From contig NZ_KB904471.1 in assembly GCF_000380105.1 (NCBI RefSeq), positions 19,388-83,387 on the forward strand: 64,000 bases of DNA, in the 5' to 3' direction. Made by a program: the position numbers and the translations under genes. Source of the DNA: Streptococcus orisratti DSM 15617 (lineage in GTDB: Bacteria > Bacillota > Bacilli > Lactobacillales > Streptococcaceae). Below are positions 9,133-17,274 of the stretch, piece after piece (within the stretch, counting starts at the first letter, position 1; every line of letters starts with the position of its first letter). Under the pieces are notes generated by a model that made no database searches, was not told the origin of the DNA, and saw only the letters and a program-made list of their open reading frames with translations.

Positions 9133-10083
9133 TCAAACGTTGTTTGGATGGCTAACAATCATCTCTAAATTGCCATCAAATTCCCATTCTGAAATCGTAT
9201 GAGGTAAGATTAAATGGCTTCCTTTTTGAAGATTGTACAACTTATTATCAACAAGTAAACTCCCTTGCCCATCAATCACACTAAGCAAAAGATATGGAGC
9301 TACTCGGCGCATTTGAACAAGTCCTTCAACCTCCCATTTATAAACTGTAAAAAATTGATTTGAAACTAAACAAGTTGTTCTTAGATGATGAAGCTCCAAG
9401 GTTGCCGGAACACTATTTTCAGGCTCTCCGATATTCAAAACATCAATAGATTTTTCAATATGTAATTCACGAAGGTTCCCTTGCGCATCTTTACGATCAA
9501 AATCATAAACACGATAAGTTGTATCACTAGATTGTTGCGTTTCAAGAATAAGAATTCCTTTGCCGATGGCGTGCATCGTTCCACTTGGTACATAGAAGAA
9601 ATCACCAGCTTTGACTGGAATGCGCGTTAGCAAATGCTCCCAATCTTTTTCTTCAATCATCTGACGTAGTTCTGCTTTAGACTTAGCATTGTGACCATAA
9701 ATAATCTCAGCTCCCTCATCTGCAGCAATAACGTACCAACATTCTGTCTTTCCCAATTCTCCCTCATGCTCTAAACCATAGGCATCATCTGGATGGACTT
9801 GGACGCTAAGCCAATCGTTAGCATCTAAAATCTTAGTCAGTAGGGGAAAGACTTTCTCTTTTGGATGACCAAACAAAGTCGGTTCATTTCGATAGAGTTC
9901 ATCGAGCTGATGCCCTTCAAATTGACCATTTGCTACTACCGAAACACCATTGGGATGAGCGGAAATAGCCCAATACTCTCCAGTAGTTTCTGTTGGAATA
10001 TCATATCCAAAAACCTCTCTCAACTTGGTTCCACCCCAAATTTTATCGTGCATTAGCGATTTCAAAAATAAAGGTTCAGACAT
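9133..10083 (-). CDS. manA: Mannose-6-phosphate isomerase, class I
   Basis: A 316-residue zinc cupin enzyme converting mannose-6-phosphate and fructose-6-phosphate. Metal ligands are seen in SVQVHPDD, in KTECWYVI and in the later YVPSGTMHAIG segment. The short form without the extra helical domain of eukaryotic enzymes is typical of Firmicutes. AGGAG precedes the ATG at 10083. It links mannose entry to glycolysis and to sugar nucleotide synthesis. It lies downstream of the GntR gene but is cut off from it by a strong hairpin. Confidence 0.94.
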   Translation of the reverse strand: MSEPLFLKSLMHDKIWGGTKLREVFGYDIPTETTGEYWAISAHPNGVSVVANGQFEGHQLDELYRNEPTLFGHPKEKVFPLLTKILDANDWLSVQVHPDDAYGLEHEGELGKTECWYVIAADEGAEIIYGHNAKSKAELRQMIEEKDWEHLLTRIPVKAGDFFYVPSGTMHAIGKGILILETQQSSDTTYRVYDFDRKDAQGNLRELHIEKSIDVLNIGEPENSVPATLELHHLRTTCLVSNQFFTVYKWEVEGLVQMRRVAPYLLLSVIDGQGSLLVDNKLYNLQKGSHLILPHTISEWEFDGNLEMIVSHPNNV

Positions 10084-10112
10084 TGTTCTCCTCTTTTCTT
10101 TTAGTTAAGAAT

Positions 10113-10154
10113 AATCACTAAGAAACCAAATTTCAATCAGGTTTCCTAGTGATT
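10113..10154 (-). terminator. Terminator after the GntR regulator
   Basis: A 15 bp stem (AATCACTAGGAAACC with GGTTTCTTAGTGATT, one wobble) starts 5 nt after the regulator's stop. The tail ATTCTT is only moderately U-rich, so some read-through into manA is possible. Confidence 0.65.
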
Positions 10155-10158
10155 CATG

Positions 10159-10884
10159 TTAAATATTTTTGACATCCAACAGTGAGTATCCTCTGGTGTC
10201 GAAACGATTGCGACTCCGTGAATATTCAATCGGACGTCCATTTTCTAAATAAACAACTTGTTCAACTTCCAAGGTCGGATCATTATCCTTGCAGTTCAAG
10301 TATTGCTTATCATAGTTATCAGGCTTATCTGCCGTGATGTGTTTATAAGAACCGGCAAATTTTAATCCCAGATGATTGATGAGAAAATCATAAATAGAAC
10401 TCTTCAAAATGGACTCATCCAATCCTGGTACTAAATCCACAGGCATGTAAGTATGCTCTATAACATAAGGTTGATTATCAAGAAGTCGAAGACGAACAAT
10501 GCGATATACAGGAGCAGTTGCATCAAGCTGCAATCTTTCTGAAACTTCTTTTTTGGGGAATTCAACCTCAAATTCAATCACTTCGCTGCTCAAACTGACT
10601 GCCCGTTCCTTCAGATCCTTGCTAAGACCATTGTTGTTATTAAGCCGAAACTTAGCATCTTCCTTATCCCAAAATGAAGAATTAAGAACCTTTGTCCCAT
10701 TTCCCTGTTTCGAAAATACCAACCCTTCAATCGTTAGGATTTCAATTGCTTTTTTAACCGTCATACGACTAACACCAAATTCTTTGGCTAAATCTGACTG
10801 AACGGGTAATTTTGTATCTACTGGATAGATTCCTTCGGAAATCCTCTCTCTGATTATTGTGGCTATTTCTTCGTACTTGGGCAT
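10159..10884 (-). CDS. GntR-family regulator with UTRA domain
   Basis: A 241-residue regulator. The N-terminal winged helix at about 1-70 includes LAKEFGVSRMTVKKAIEIL and VFSKQGNGTKV. The rest is a UTRA effector domain that in this subfamily binds a sugar phosphate or similar ligand. It is 38 bp downstream of the EIIC gene and in the same operon, opposite the 6-phospho-beta-glucosidase. It is therefore the likely repressor of the beta-glucoside genes, relieved by a phosphorylated disaccharide. A shared site at two promoters (12250-12263 and 16107-16118) is its best candidate operator. Target and ligand are inferred from context. Confidence 0.88.
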   Translation of the reverse strand: MPKYEEIATIIRERISEGIYPVDTKLPVQSDLAKEFGVSRMTVKKAIEILTIEGLVFSKQGNGTKVLNSSFWDKEDAKFRLNNNNGLSKDLKERAVSLSSEVIEFEVEFPKKEVSERLQLDATAPVYRIVRLRLLDNQPYVIEHTYMPVDLVPGLDESILKSSIYDFLINHLGLKFAGSYKHITADKPDNYDKQYLNCKDNDPTLEVEQVVYLENGRPIEYSRSRNRFDTRGYSLLDVKNI

Positions 10885-10922
10885 GAGCTACTTCCTCGCA
10901 ACTTTGATTACTTATTACATCA

Positions 10923-12191
10923 TTATAACTCAGAATCTACCTGTCTGTCCAGTACAAGAAGGAATGGATACCAGATGATACCAACCAGAAGCACATCAAT
11001 CAGTTGGAGAATACCACCCATAATAGAGTTCGTAGCCATCATACCACTAAAGAATACTGGCACCGTCCATGGAACAGATACCCCTGTTGGCGCTGGAACA
11101 ATACCTAGAGCCATTACGGAATAATTGAGCGTTGTTACAATTAAAGGAGCTATTAACCAAGGAATCAAAATGGTAGCATTCATCACGATTGGAAGACCAA
11201 AAATAACAGGTTCATTCACGTTAAAAATACCAGCTCCGAGTGCTAAACGACCAACATCTCTGTACATTTTTTTCTTTAACACAAAAGCCATGATGATGAT
11301 AACTGCTAAGGTCATACCAGAACCGCCCAGACCGACAGTGAAGGTTTCCATAAATGCTTTTGAAATGATGTGCGGAACTTCTTTTCCAGCATTGTATGCT
11401 TCAAGGTTTTCAAGATTAAGTGTATTCCAGATTGGATCCATAACAGAGTTAACGAGAATTTGACCGTGCAGGCCAAAAAACCACAACAATTGAACAAAGA
11501 ACAGAGCAATCAAAGTCGCTCCAAGGCTAGAACCTAGCCCCACTAAAGGTTTTTGGATAACTTGATAAATAACATCGTGCAGATTAACATTGAAAACACC
11601 TGTTACAATAGCATTTATTCCTAAGAAGATTGATAAGGTCAAAGTGCCAGGAATCAATGCTGCAAATGATTTAGCCACTGCTGGTGGTACCGTTTCTGGC
11701 ATCTTGATTTGCCATCCCTTATTACTAAAGCGACTATACAATTCAGCAGCGATAAAAGCGGTAATCATTCCAAGAAACATTCCTTTAGCTCCTAGACGAT
11801 CAAGACTAAGAACGTTTGAAACAGTTTCTCCACCATCTGTCTGAGTGTGAAAAGGTGTCAACAAAAGGAAACTAGACAAAGCAACTGCTCCACCAAAGAC
11901 CCCCTCAACGTTGTAACTTTTTGAAAGATAGTAGCCAATACCAAAAACAACAAAAACTGTCATAATTGACATCGTTGCCAACTGACCATTACCTAACAAG
12001 TCATATAAAGTTCCTTTTAGATTATCACTAAAGAATGGCAGATTGTTAATAACAACAATGATAGAACCAAACATAGTGATAGGGAACGCCAACATGAAAG
12101 CATCTCGCAATACTCCCAAATATCTGTTGGAGCCAAGAACATTCGCTAGCGGAAGTAACTTCGCACTAATTGCATCTAAAAACTTATTCAT
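10923..12191 (-). CDS. PTS EIIC component, lactose/cellobiose family
   Basis: A 422-residue polytopic membrane permease that passes a beta-glucoside or cellobiose-type disaccharide through the membrane while it is phosphorylated by EIIB. Many hydrophobic segments are visible, with family features such as the start MNKFLDAISAKLLPLANVLG and FNVNEPVIFGLPIVMN. No EIIA or EIIB is fused; those partners are encoded separately at 14511-15150. Divergent transcription from the 6-phospho-beta-glucosidase and co-transcription with a GntR regulator support a beta-glucoside role. The substrate cannot be fixed by sequence reading. Confidence 0.92.
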   Translation of the reverse strand: MNKFLDAISAKLLPLANVLGSNRYLGVLRDAFMLAFPITMFGSIIVVINNLPFFSDNLKGTLYDLLGNGQLATMSIMTVFVVFGIGYYLSKSYNVEGVFGGAVALSSFLLLTPFHTQTDGGETVSNVLSLDRLGAKGMFLGMITAFIAAELYSRFSNKGWQIKMPETVPPAVAKSFAALIPGTLTLSIFLGINAIVTGVFNVNLHDVIYQVIQKPLVGLGSSLGATLIALFFVQLLWFFGLHGQILVNSVMDPIWNTLNLENLEAYNAGKEVPHIISKAFMETFTVGLGGSGMTLAVIIIMAFVLKKKMYRDVGRLALGAGIFNVNEPVIFGLPIVMNATILIPWLIAPLIVTTLNYSVMALGIVPAPTGVSVPWTVPVFFSGMMATNSIMGGILQLIDVLLVGIIWYPFLLVLDRQVDSEL

Positions 12192-12227
12192 AAGTTTTAC
12201 CTACCTTTTTTGTTATTTGTTGATTAA

Positions 12228-12303
12228 ATTATATAATATTATTAAATAAATATCTATACATTTTATATAAAAAGATTGATTTTTTTAAAAAAAGATATAT
12301 AAT
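12228..12303. promoter_or_regulatory. Divergent EIIC / beta-glucosidase promoters with candidate GntR operator
   Basis: Plus strand: TTGATT at 12276-12281 and TATAAT at 12298-12303 (16 bp spacer) serve the glucosidase. Minus strand: TATAAT at 12228-12233 serves EIIC and lacks a consensus -35. TATCTATACATTTTATA at 12251-12267 overlaps the EIIC -35 position. Its core CTATACATTT recurs at the ROK operon promoter, so it is a candidate operator for the GntR protein. Confidence 0.55.
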
Positions 12304-12337
12304 ATACCTATAAACAAAAATAAACAAGGAGTATTTT

Positions 12338-13735
12338 ATGTCAAAGTATACTTTTCCGAAAGGATTTTTCTGGGGGACTGCATCAAGCGGGCCTCAAACT
12401 GAAGGGCGTTTTGAGGGTGATGGAAAAGGCGATAGCATTTGGGATTACTGGTATGAAAAAGAACCTGAGCGTTTCTTTAATCAAGTAGGACCAGATAAAA
12501 CCTCTTATAACTACAAACGCTATAAGGAAGATGTCCAATTAATGAAAGCAACTGGACACAATTCGTTTCGTACTTCCATCCAATGGAGCCGCCTAATTCC
12601 AAATGGTGTCGGTGAAATTAATCCCGAAGCTGTTAAGTTCTACAACGCCTATATTGATGAGCAAATTGCAAACGGTATTGAACCTTTCATAAACCTTTAT
12701 CATTTTGATATGCCAATGGTTCTGCAAGAAAAAGGAGGCTGGTTAAATCGAGAAACAGTCGATGCTTATGTCACTTTTGCCAAAACCTGTTTTGAACTTT
12801 TCGGTGACCGTGTCAAATATTGGTTCACTCATAATGAGCCTGTTGTTCCAGTTGAAGGTGGTTATCTCTACGACTTCCATTATCCAAATGAAAAAAATCT
12901 CAAGCACGCTGTTCAAGTTGGTTTCAATGAAATACTCGCTAGCGCACTTGCCATCAAAGCATATCATGAAACACAGGATGGAAAAATCGGTATCATTCTC
13001 AACCTGACCCCAAGCTACCCACGCGATGAAAAAAATCCCGAGGATGTCAAAGCTGCACAAATTGCCGATGCCTTCTTCAATCGCTCCTTCCTAGATCCAG
13101 CTATTCACGGCACATTCCCAGAAGAACTTTTAACAATTGTCAAAGAACTCAACATTGTACCTGAACATAGCACCGCAGATCTTGAAAACATTAAAGAAAA
13201 CACTATCGATATCCTCGGTGTCAACTACTATCAACCCCGCCGTATCAAGGCTAAAGAAAATCCTGCAGACAAAGATCCTGAAAATCCTATGCCTGAAGAT
13301 TACTTTGATAACTACGATATGCCAGGTAAAAAAATGAACCCTTACCGAGGCTGGGAAATTTACGAAAAGGGTATCTACGATATTATGATTAATGTCCGTG
13401 ACAACTATGGTAATATCCCTTGCTATATCTCAGAAAATGGTATGGGAGTTGAAGGAGAAGAACGTTATGTTAACGCAAAGGGGCAAATTGAAGATGACTA
13501 CCGTATTGAATTTGTCAAAGACCATCTTCGCTACCTTCATCAAGCTATCCAAGAAGGAGCTAACTGCCTAGGATACCACATGTGGACATGCATGGATAAC
13601 TGGTCTTGGACCAACGCCTACAAAAACCGCTACGGCCTCATCGCCGTTGACCTTGATAAGGAAGGCAAACGTACTATTAAAAAATCAGGTTACTTTTTCA
13701 AAGAACTTGCTGATCAAAACGGTTTTGAAGACTAA
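12338..13735 (+). CDS. 6-phospho-beta-glucosidase, GH1 family
   Basis: A 465-residue cytoplasmic GH1 enzyme that splits phosphorylated beta-glucosides delivered by the PTS. The acid/base Glu167 is in THNEP and the nucleophile Glu366 in ISENGMG, with the N-terminal FPKGFFWGTASS signature. AAGGAG precedes the ATG at 12338. It is divergent from the EIIC-GntR operon and convergent with the ROK-EIIB-EIIA operon, so together the loci make a full beta-glucoside utilisation set. Aryl-glucosides and cellobiose-6-phosphate are both possible substrates. Confidence 0.93.
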   Translation: MSKYTFPKGFFWGTASSGPQTEGRFEGDGKGDSIWDYWYEKEPERFFNQVGPDKTSYNYKRYKEDVQLMKATGHNSFRTSIQWSRLIPNGVGEINPEAVKFYNAYIDEQIANGIEPFINLYHFDMPMVLQEKGGWLNRETVDAYVTFAKTCFELFGDRVKYWFTHNEPVVPVEGGYLYDFHYPNEKNLKHAVQVGFNEILASALAIKAYHETQDGKIGIILNLTPSYPRDEKNPEDVKAAQIADAFFNRSFLDPAIHGTFPEELLTIVKELNIVPEHSTADLENIKENTIDILGVNYYQPRRIKAKENPADKDPENPMPEDYFDNYDMPGKKMNPYRGWEIYEKGIYDIMINVRDNYGNIPCYISENGMGVEGEERYVNAKGQIEDDYRIEFVKDHLRYLHQAIQEGANCLGYHMWTCMDNWSWTNAYKNRYGLIAVDLDKEGKRTIKKSGYFFKELADQNGFED

Positions 13736-13754
13736 ATCAGTTATAAAACGCAAG

Positions 13755-13783
13755 AAGCTGGACACTTTCGTTCCAGCTTTTTA
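13755..13783 (+). terminator. Terminator of the 6-phospho-beta-glucosidase gene
   Basis: AAGCTGGA pairs with TCCAGCTT around a 9-base loop, followed by TTTTTA, 20 nt after the stop codon. Confidence 0.85.
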
Positions 13784-13830
13784 TGTTTTATAAACTTTTG
13801 CCTCGCACAATGCAGTAGTTAGGAGATATT

Positions 13831-13974
13831 TTTCTTTGAAGGTTAAATTCAGACATTCTTGTCTTGATTTGACGAGAGAAAATCTCCAGTAGAGGTTTTC
13901 AGCCTGTTACCTCAAAATTATAAAGAAACATAATTCTGTCTGCGTCGCATGGTCTAATTTTGATTTTCAGTAAG
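13831..13974 (-). repeat. Dispersed ~145 bp intergenic repeat, copy 1
   Basis: Read on the minus strand this segment lines up with 56656-56808 on the plus strand. Shared blocks include GAAAATCAAAATT near the start, ACGCAG, TTATAATTTT, ACAGGCT, and TCAAATCAAG near the end, in the same order and at similar spacing. No open reading frame is present. It fills most of the gap between the glucosidase and the cupin gene. Confidence 0.7.
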
Positions 13975-14032
13975 CATTAAAACAGAGGCTACGAAGCAAA
14001 TATCAAAAAGGTCTGAGATAGATTATTTCTGT

Positions 14033-14446
14033 TCAGTTTTTCAACATTGTTTTGACAAGTTCTTCGCAGTCACATTTGTCATTCTTTATGATATCGGCTT
14101 GATCAATTCCTTGAGGAACAAATCGAAACACAATAAAAGAGGCAGATTCACGATTTCTATTCACCAGTCGATGGATGCTATTTTTCACACGCAGAACATC
14201 GCCTTGATTCACTTCTCTTGTTTCTATTTTTTCATTTTCTATTGCCTCTACAGATATTTTTCCGCTAGTAACGACAATTACTTCTTCAATACGATGATGG
14301 CGATGCCAATCTTGAATACTTCCTGCCGGAATTTTGTTTGTATGTACTTCAAATTCTGGATATAAAAAATAATGAACCTCTGTCCCATTTTCCTTAACGA
14401 CCGAAAGAGCTTCTTTACTTTGTTTGATTTCAATTTCTTGTGCCAT
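14033..14446 (-). CDS. Small cupin-domain protein
   Basis: A 137-residue single-domain cupin. The first cupin motif is IQDWHRHHRIEEVIVVTSG with likely metal-binding His and Glu; the second motif includes NQGDVLRVKNSIHRLVN. No helix-turn-helix is present, so it is an enzyme or binding protein rather than an AraC regulator. GGAGGG precedes the ATG at 14446; the in-frame ATG 18 nt upstream is less likely. It is the last gene of the ROK-EIIB-EIIA series but sits behind a terminator hairpin. A sugar isomerase or sugar-binding role is a guess from context. Confidence 0.7.
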   Translation of the reverse strand: MAQEIEIKQSKEALSVVKENGTEVHYFLYPEFEVHTNKIPAGSIQDWHRHHRIEEVIVVTSGKISVEAIENEKIETREVNQGDVLRVKNSIHRLVNRNRESASFIVFRFVPQGIDQADIIKNDKCDCEELVKTMLKN

Positions 14447-14462
14447 TATTTCCCTCCAAATC

Positions 14463-14503
14463 AAAAAACTCTATTGAAAGTAAATCAATCAGTAGAGTTT
14501 TTT
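14463..14503 (-). terminator. Terminator between EIIA and cupin genes
   Basis: A perfect 11 bp stem (AAAAAACTCTA with TAGAGTTTTTT) 8 nt after the EIIA stop. The U-rich arm is 3' on either strand, and the minus direction fits the operon. Cupin expression likely depends on read-through. Confidence 0.75.
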
Positions 14504-14510
14504 TAATGCG

Positions 14511-14825
14511 CTAAACTACTTTTTTGTAGAGCTCCAACATCTCTAATGCTACTTCACGAAGGGTCATTGTAGTCATCAGATGATCTTGAGCATGAACCAT
14601 GATAATTTCCATGTTAATCTCAACACCACCAGCGTAATCTTGCAGCAATTTTGTTTGAGCATGGTGCGCTTCAAGTAATTCTGCATTAGAGGTTTCAAGT
14701 TTTTCAGCTGCTAAGTCCAAATCGCCCTCACGCATAGCAGCAAAAGCCTCGTGAACCGTTGTTCTAGCATTACCACTGTTTAGGATAATTCCAAAGGCCG
14801 CAAGCTGTAATTCTTCTTTATCCAT
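14511..14825 (-). CDS. PTS EIIA component, lactose/cellobiose family
   Basis: A 104-residue soluble helical protein that accepts phosphate from HPr and passes it to EIIB. The phosphorylated histidine is His78 in MVHAQDHLM, matching the family position, and the trimer-forming helices give LAAEKLETSNAELLEAHHAQ. GGGGG precedes the ATG. It is 10 bp from the EIIB gene and co-transcribed with it. It most likely serves the EIIC at 10923-12191 because no other EIIC of this family is in the window. Confidence 0.92.
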   Translation of the reverse strand: MDKEELQLAAFGIILNSGNARTTVHEAFAAMREGDLDLAAEKLETSNAELLEAHHAQTKLLQDYAGGVEINMEIIMVHAQDHLMTTMTLREVALEMLELYKKVV

Positions 14826-14835
14826 GGTACCCCCT

Positions 14836-15150
14836 TTAAATGCTATCTATAATCAATTTAGCCATCTTTTCAACCCCCATTGGAATTGGAACATAGGCTT
14901 GAGGCGGAACTTGAACAACTGGTTTACCAACTGTCTTACCGAGTTCTGCAAATTGATTGAAATACATTTTTGTTTGAGGACTGATAAGGTAAACATCAAA
15001 CTGCGCTTCACTAATCACTTTATTGCCTTCGGTCGAGCTGATAGCTTCTACAGTAATATCTTTTCCTTCTTTTTGAAAAAGTTCCGTTGTTTTTTTAGCC
15101 ATTAGAGATGAAGACATCCCTGATGCACAGATAATTAACGCTTTTGTCAT
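14836..15150 (-). CDS. PTS EIIB component, lactose/cellobiose family
   Basis: A 104-residue EIIB protein carrying the active Cys8 in IICASGMSSSLMAKK, the phosphocysteine loop that hands phosphate to the incoming disaccharide. AAGGAG precedes the ATG at 15150. It lies between the ROK gene and the EIIA gene in one operon. Together with EIIA and the separately transcribed EIIC it forms a complete transporter. Length and motif are normal for the family. Confidence 0.92.
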   Translation of the reverse strand: MTKALIICASGMSSSLMAKKTTELFQKEGKDITVEAISSTEGNKVISEAQFDVYLISPQTKMYFNQFAELGKTVGKPVVQVPPQAYVPIPMGVEKMAKLIIDSI

Positions 15151-15180
15151 AATAAAAACTCCTTTTTAGTTATTAAATCA

Positions 15181-16059
15181 TTACAAATTTGGGAAGGTGG
15201 ACATAAACTTACTCACTGCACCGAGCAAGTTGGCATCACTTCTGAAATGACAAATTTCCAACTCAAATGATAAATCAGATGCCCCTGTTTCTTTTTGAAT
15301 CTGCTGAATTCGCTGAATCAATGCCTCTCTTAGATTTTTTCCAGCAGAGACAGCACCACCTATTGCAACCAGCTCAGGGTTGAGGACAACGAGGGTATTG
15401 AAAATGCCTCTCGCCAAATCATCATAAAATTGATTGACAACTGCATTAGCAGAGACATCTCCCTGTTCAGCCAAATCAAACAGGTCTTTACCAGAAAAAG
15501 ATTCACCTAGTCCATGTTTTTGAGCGTAACGCTTTGCTACTTGAACTGGGCTAACCGTTTCACTCAAAGTATCCTTGCTTGTCAGTCGCATAAGACCAAA
15601 TTCTCCAGCAAACAAATCTGGACCTTTTCTCAACTGCCTATCAAGAACGACAGCTCCTCCAACACCCGATCCGATAATAAAGAAAAGAGCATCCTTAACA
15701 TCCTTTGCCACTCCGAATGTAAGTTCAGCCAAAGCAGCACAGTTAGCATCATTTTCAATACTTACCGGCAAACCAAGAAGAGATTCAAGCGCTTCCAAAA
15801 TTTTGAAGTGATGGATATAAGGAAGCGCACTTAGTCCTTTAACAATACCATTCTCAGAATCCACTGCACCAGGTGAACTGATAGCTACACCTTGCAATGG
15901 AAAATCTTTACTAAATTCTTCTTTCAAAGAAAGTAACTGCGCTGTCATTTGTTCCCAGGTTTCTGGTGTTTTAAAAGACGATTTACGGTGTAATTCATCA
16001 TCTTCATAGACAGCATACTTTACCGCCGTTCCACCAATATCAATTGTCAATATTGCCAT
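15181..16059 (-). CDS. ROK-family sugar kinase, possible beta-glucoside kinase
   Basis: A 292-residue ROK kinase with the ATP phosphate loop LTIDIGGTAVKYAVYED and the catalytic Asp in SIENDANCAALAE, followed by GSGVGGAVVL. The usual ROK zinc cluster (CxCGxxGCxE) is missing and the segment GEFGLMRL stands where GH would be, as in beta-glucoside kinase type ROK proteins. It is first in the operon with EIIB and EIIA. A kinase beside a PTS may phosphorylate glucose released by the glycosidase or unphosphorylated glucosides. The exact substrate is undecided. Confidence 0.8.
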   Translation of the reverse strand: MAILTIDIGGTAVKYAVYEDDELHRKSSFKTPETWEQMTAQLLSLKEEFSKDFPLQGVAISSPGAVDSENGIVKGLSALPYIHHFKILEALESLLGLPVSIENDANCAALAELTFGVAKDVKDALFFIIGSGVGGAVVLDRQLRKGPDLFAGEFGLMRLTSKDTLSETVSPVQVAKRYAQKHGLGESFSGKDLFDLAEQGDVSANAVVNQFYDDLARGIFNTLVVLNPELVAIGGAVSAGKNLREALIQRIQQIQKETGASDLSFELEICHFRSDANLLGAVSKFMSTFPNL

Positions 16060-16085
16060 AACAGCCTCCTTATCTTTATGTTTTA

Positions 16086-16118
16086 ATTATACCATTCCCT
16101 TGATTAAATGTATAGTCT
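16086..16118 (-). promoter_or_regulatory. ROK-EIIB-EIIA promoter with candidate GntR operator
   Basis: Minus strand TATAAT at 16086-16091 (extended TGG) with TATACA 17 bp upstream as a weak -35. The -35 lies in GACTATACATTT (16107-16118), the same core as the site at 12250-12263, where it also covers a -35 position. Confidence 0.5.
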
Positions 16119-16145
16119 TTTTTTATAAAAAATATATATTTTAAA

Positions 16146-16170
16146 AAGGATTGAAATCATTTCAATCCTT
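16146..16170 (-). terminator. scrK terminator
   Basis: A perfect 11 bp stem (AAGGATTGAAA with TTTCAATCCTT) and 3-base loop, followed on the minus strand by TTTTT. It lies 80 nt after the scrK stop. Confidence 0.8.
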
Positions 16171-16248
16171 ATACAATATAAAAAGCTACAGTGAATGCTA
16201 AAACTTATCAAAATAAATCAACAACTATAAATTATAACCAACTCAATC

Positions 16249-17130
16249 TTATCGTTCAGATATTTTCTTAGCTAAAGCAAAATTACCAAATGTTGCTGAG
16301 CCATTTTCAGCAATAGCCGGTGTTACAATATAATCTTCAAGATCTGGCACTGGAAGATATCCGTTCAATAGCGAATCAAATTTTTCCCGAACACGTTTAA
16401 GCATATGTGGTTGCGCCATAACACCACCACCAAACACGATTACTTGTGGTCGATAAAGTAATGTAGCCTGTACTGCGGCTTGTGCAATATAATAAGCCTG
16501 AACATCCCAAACATCAGAATTCTTCTCAATCAACTCTCCACGAATCCCCGTACGTGCTTCAAGTGAAGGACCAGCAGCCATCCCCTCTAAACACCCTCTA
16601 TGGAAAGGACAAACACCTGTAAACTCGCGTGCAACATCATGCGGATGAAGTGAGACATAGGTGTGACCAGCTTCTGTGTGGCCACTTCCACCGATAAACT
16701 CACCACGTTGAATAGCACCAGCACCGATACCTGTACCAATAGTATAATAAACCAGACTATCCACACCCTTGCGCACCAAAGTTTCTCCATAAGCAGAACT
16801 ATTAACATCCGTCGTAAAATAGAACGGAATTTTGAAATCTTTGGCAATTAGACCAACTAGATCAACGTTAGCCCAATTTGGTTTTGGTGTTGATGTAATA
16901 TAACCATAAGTATCTGAATTTTCATCAATATCAATCGGACCAAATGAACCGATAGCAACTGCTGCTAATTGATCCTCAAAACGTTTAAAGAAAGCAACGG
17001 TCTTTTCAACCGTTTCATAAGGCGTTGTCGTAGGAAATTGTACTTTTTCCACCACTTCAAAATTTTCATCACCAACGGCACAGACAAATTTTGTACCTCC
17101 AGCTTCCACGCTTCCGTATAGTTTCGTCAT
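16249..17130 (-). CDS. scrK: Fructokinase, ROK family
   Basis: A 293-residue ROK fructokinase that phosphorylates the fructose released by sucrose-6-phosphate hydrolase. The phosphate loop is GSVEAGGTKFVCAVG, and the zinc-binding region GHTYVSLHPHD followed by CPFHRGCLEGMAAGPSLEAR is the fructokinase subtype of the ROK zinc motif. AAGGAG precedes the ATG at 17130. It sits immediately downstream of scrA but has its own strong promoter and terminator. Its membership of the sucrose regulon is supported by position and family. Confidence 0.93.
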   Translation of the reverse strand: MTKLYGSVEAGGTKFVCAVGDENFEVVEKVQFPTTTPYETVEKTVAFFKRFEDQLAAVAIGSFGPIDIDENSDTYGYITSTPKPNWANVDLVGLIAKDFKIPFYFTTDVNSSAYGETLVRKGVDSLVYYTIGTGIGAGAIQRGEFIGGSGHTEAGHTYVSLHPHDVAREFTGVCPFHRGCLEGMAAGPSLEARTGIRGELIEKNSDVWDVQAYYIAQAAVQATLLYRPQVIVFGGGVMAQPHMLKRVREKFDSLLNGYLPVPDLEDYIVTPAIAENGSATFGNFALAKKISER

Positions 17131-17163
17131 AACTTCTCCTTGTTCAGTAATTAGTATATACTT

Positions 17164-17192
17164 ATTATATGTTTTTTCTTAGATTGTTGCAA
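17164..17192 (-). promoter_or_regulatory. scrK promoter
   Basis: TTGCAA at 17187-17192 and TATAAT at 17164-17169 (minus strand) with a 17 bp spacer. Confidence 0.75.
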
Positions 17193-17238
17193 CTTTCTGT
17201 TTGAACACATTTTTAGAAAATCCCCCTCTAATATCAGC

Positions 17239-17265
17239 AAAAAGAGGAATAGTTTCCTACTCCTC
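17239..17265 (-). terminator. scrA terminator
   Basis: Minus strand GAGGAGTAG pairs with CTATTCCTC around a GAAA tetraloop (one wobble), followed by TTTTT, 10 nt after the scrA stop. Confidence 0.85.
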
Positions 17266-17274
17266 AGTTGGAGG

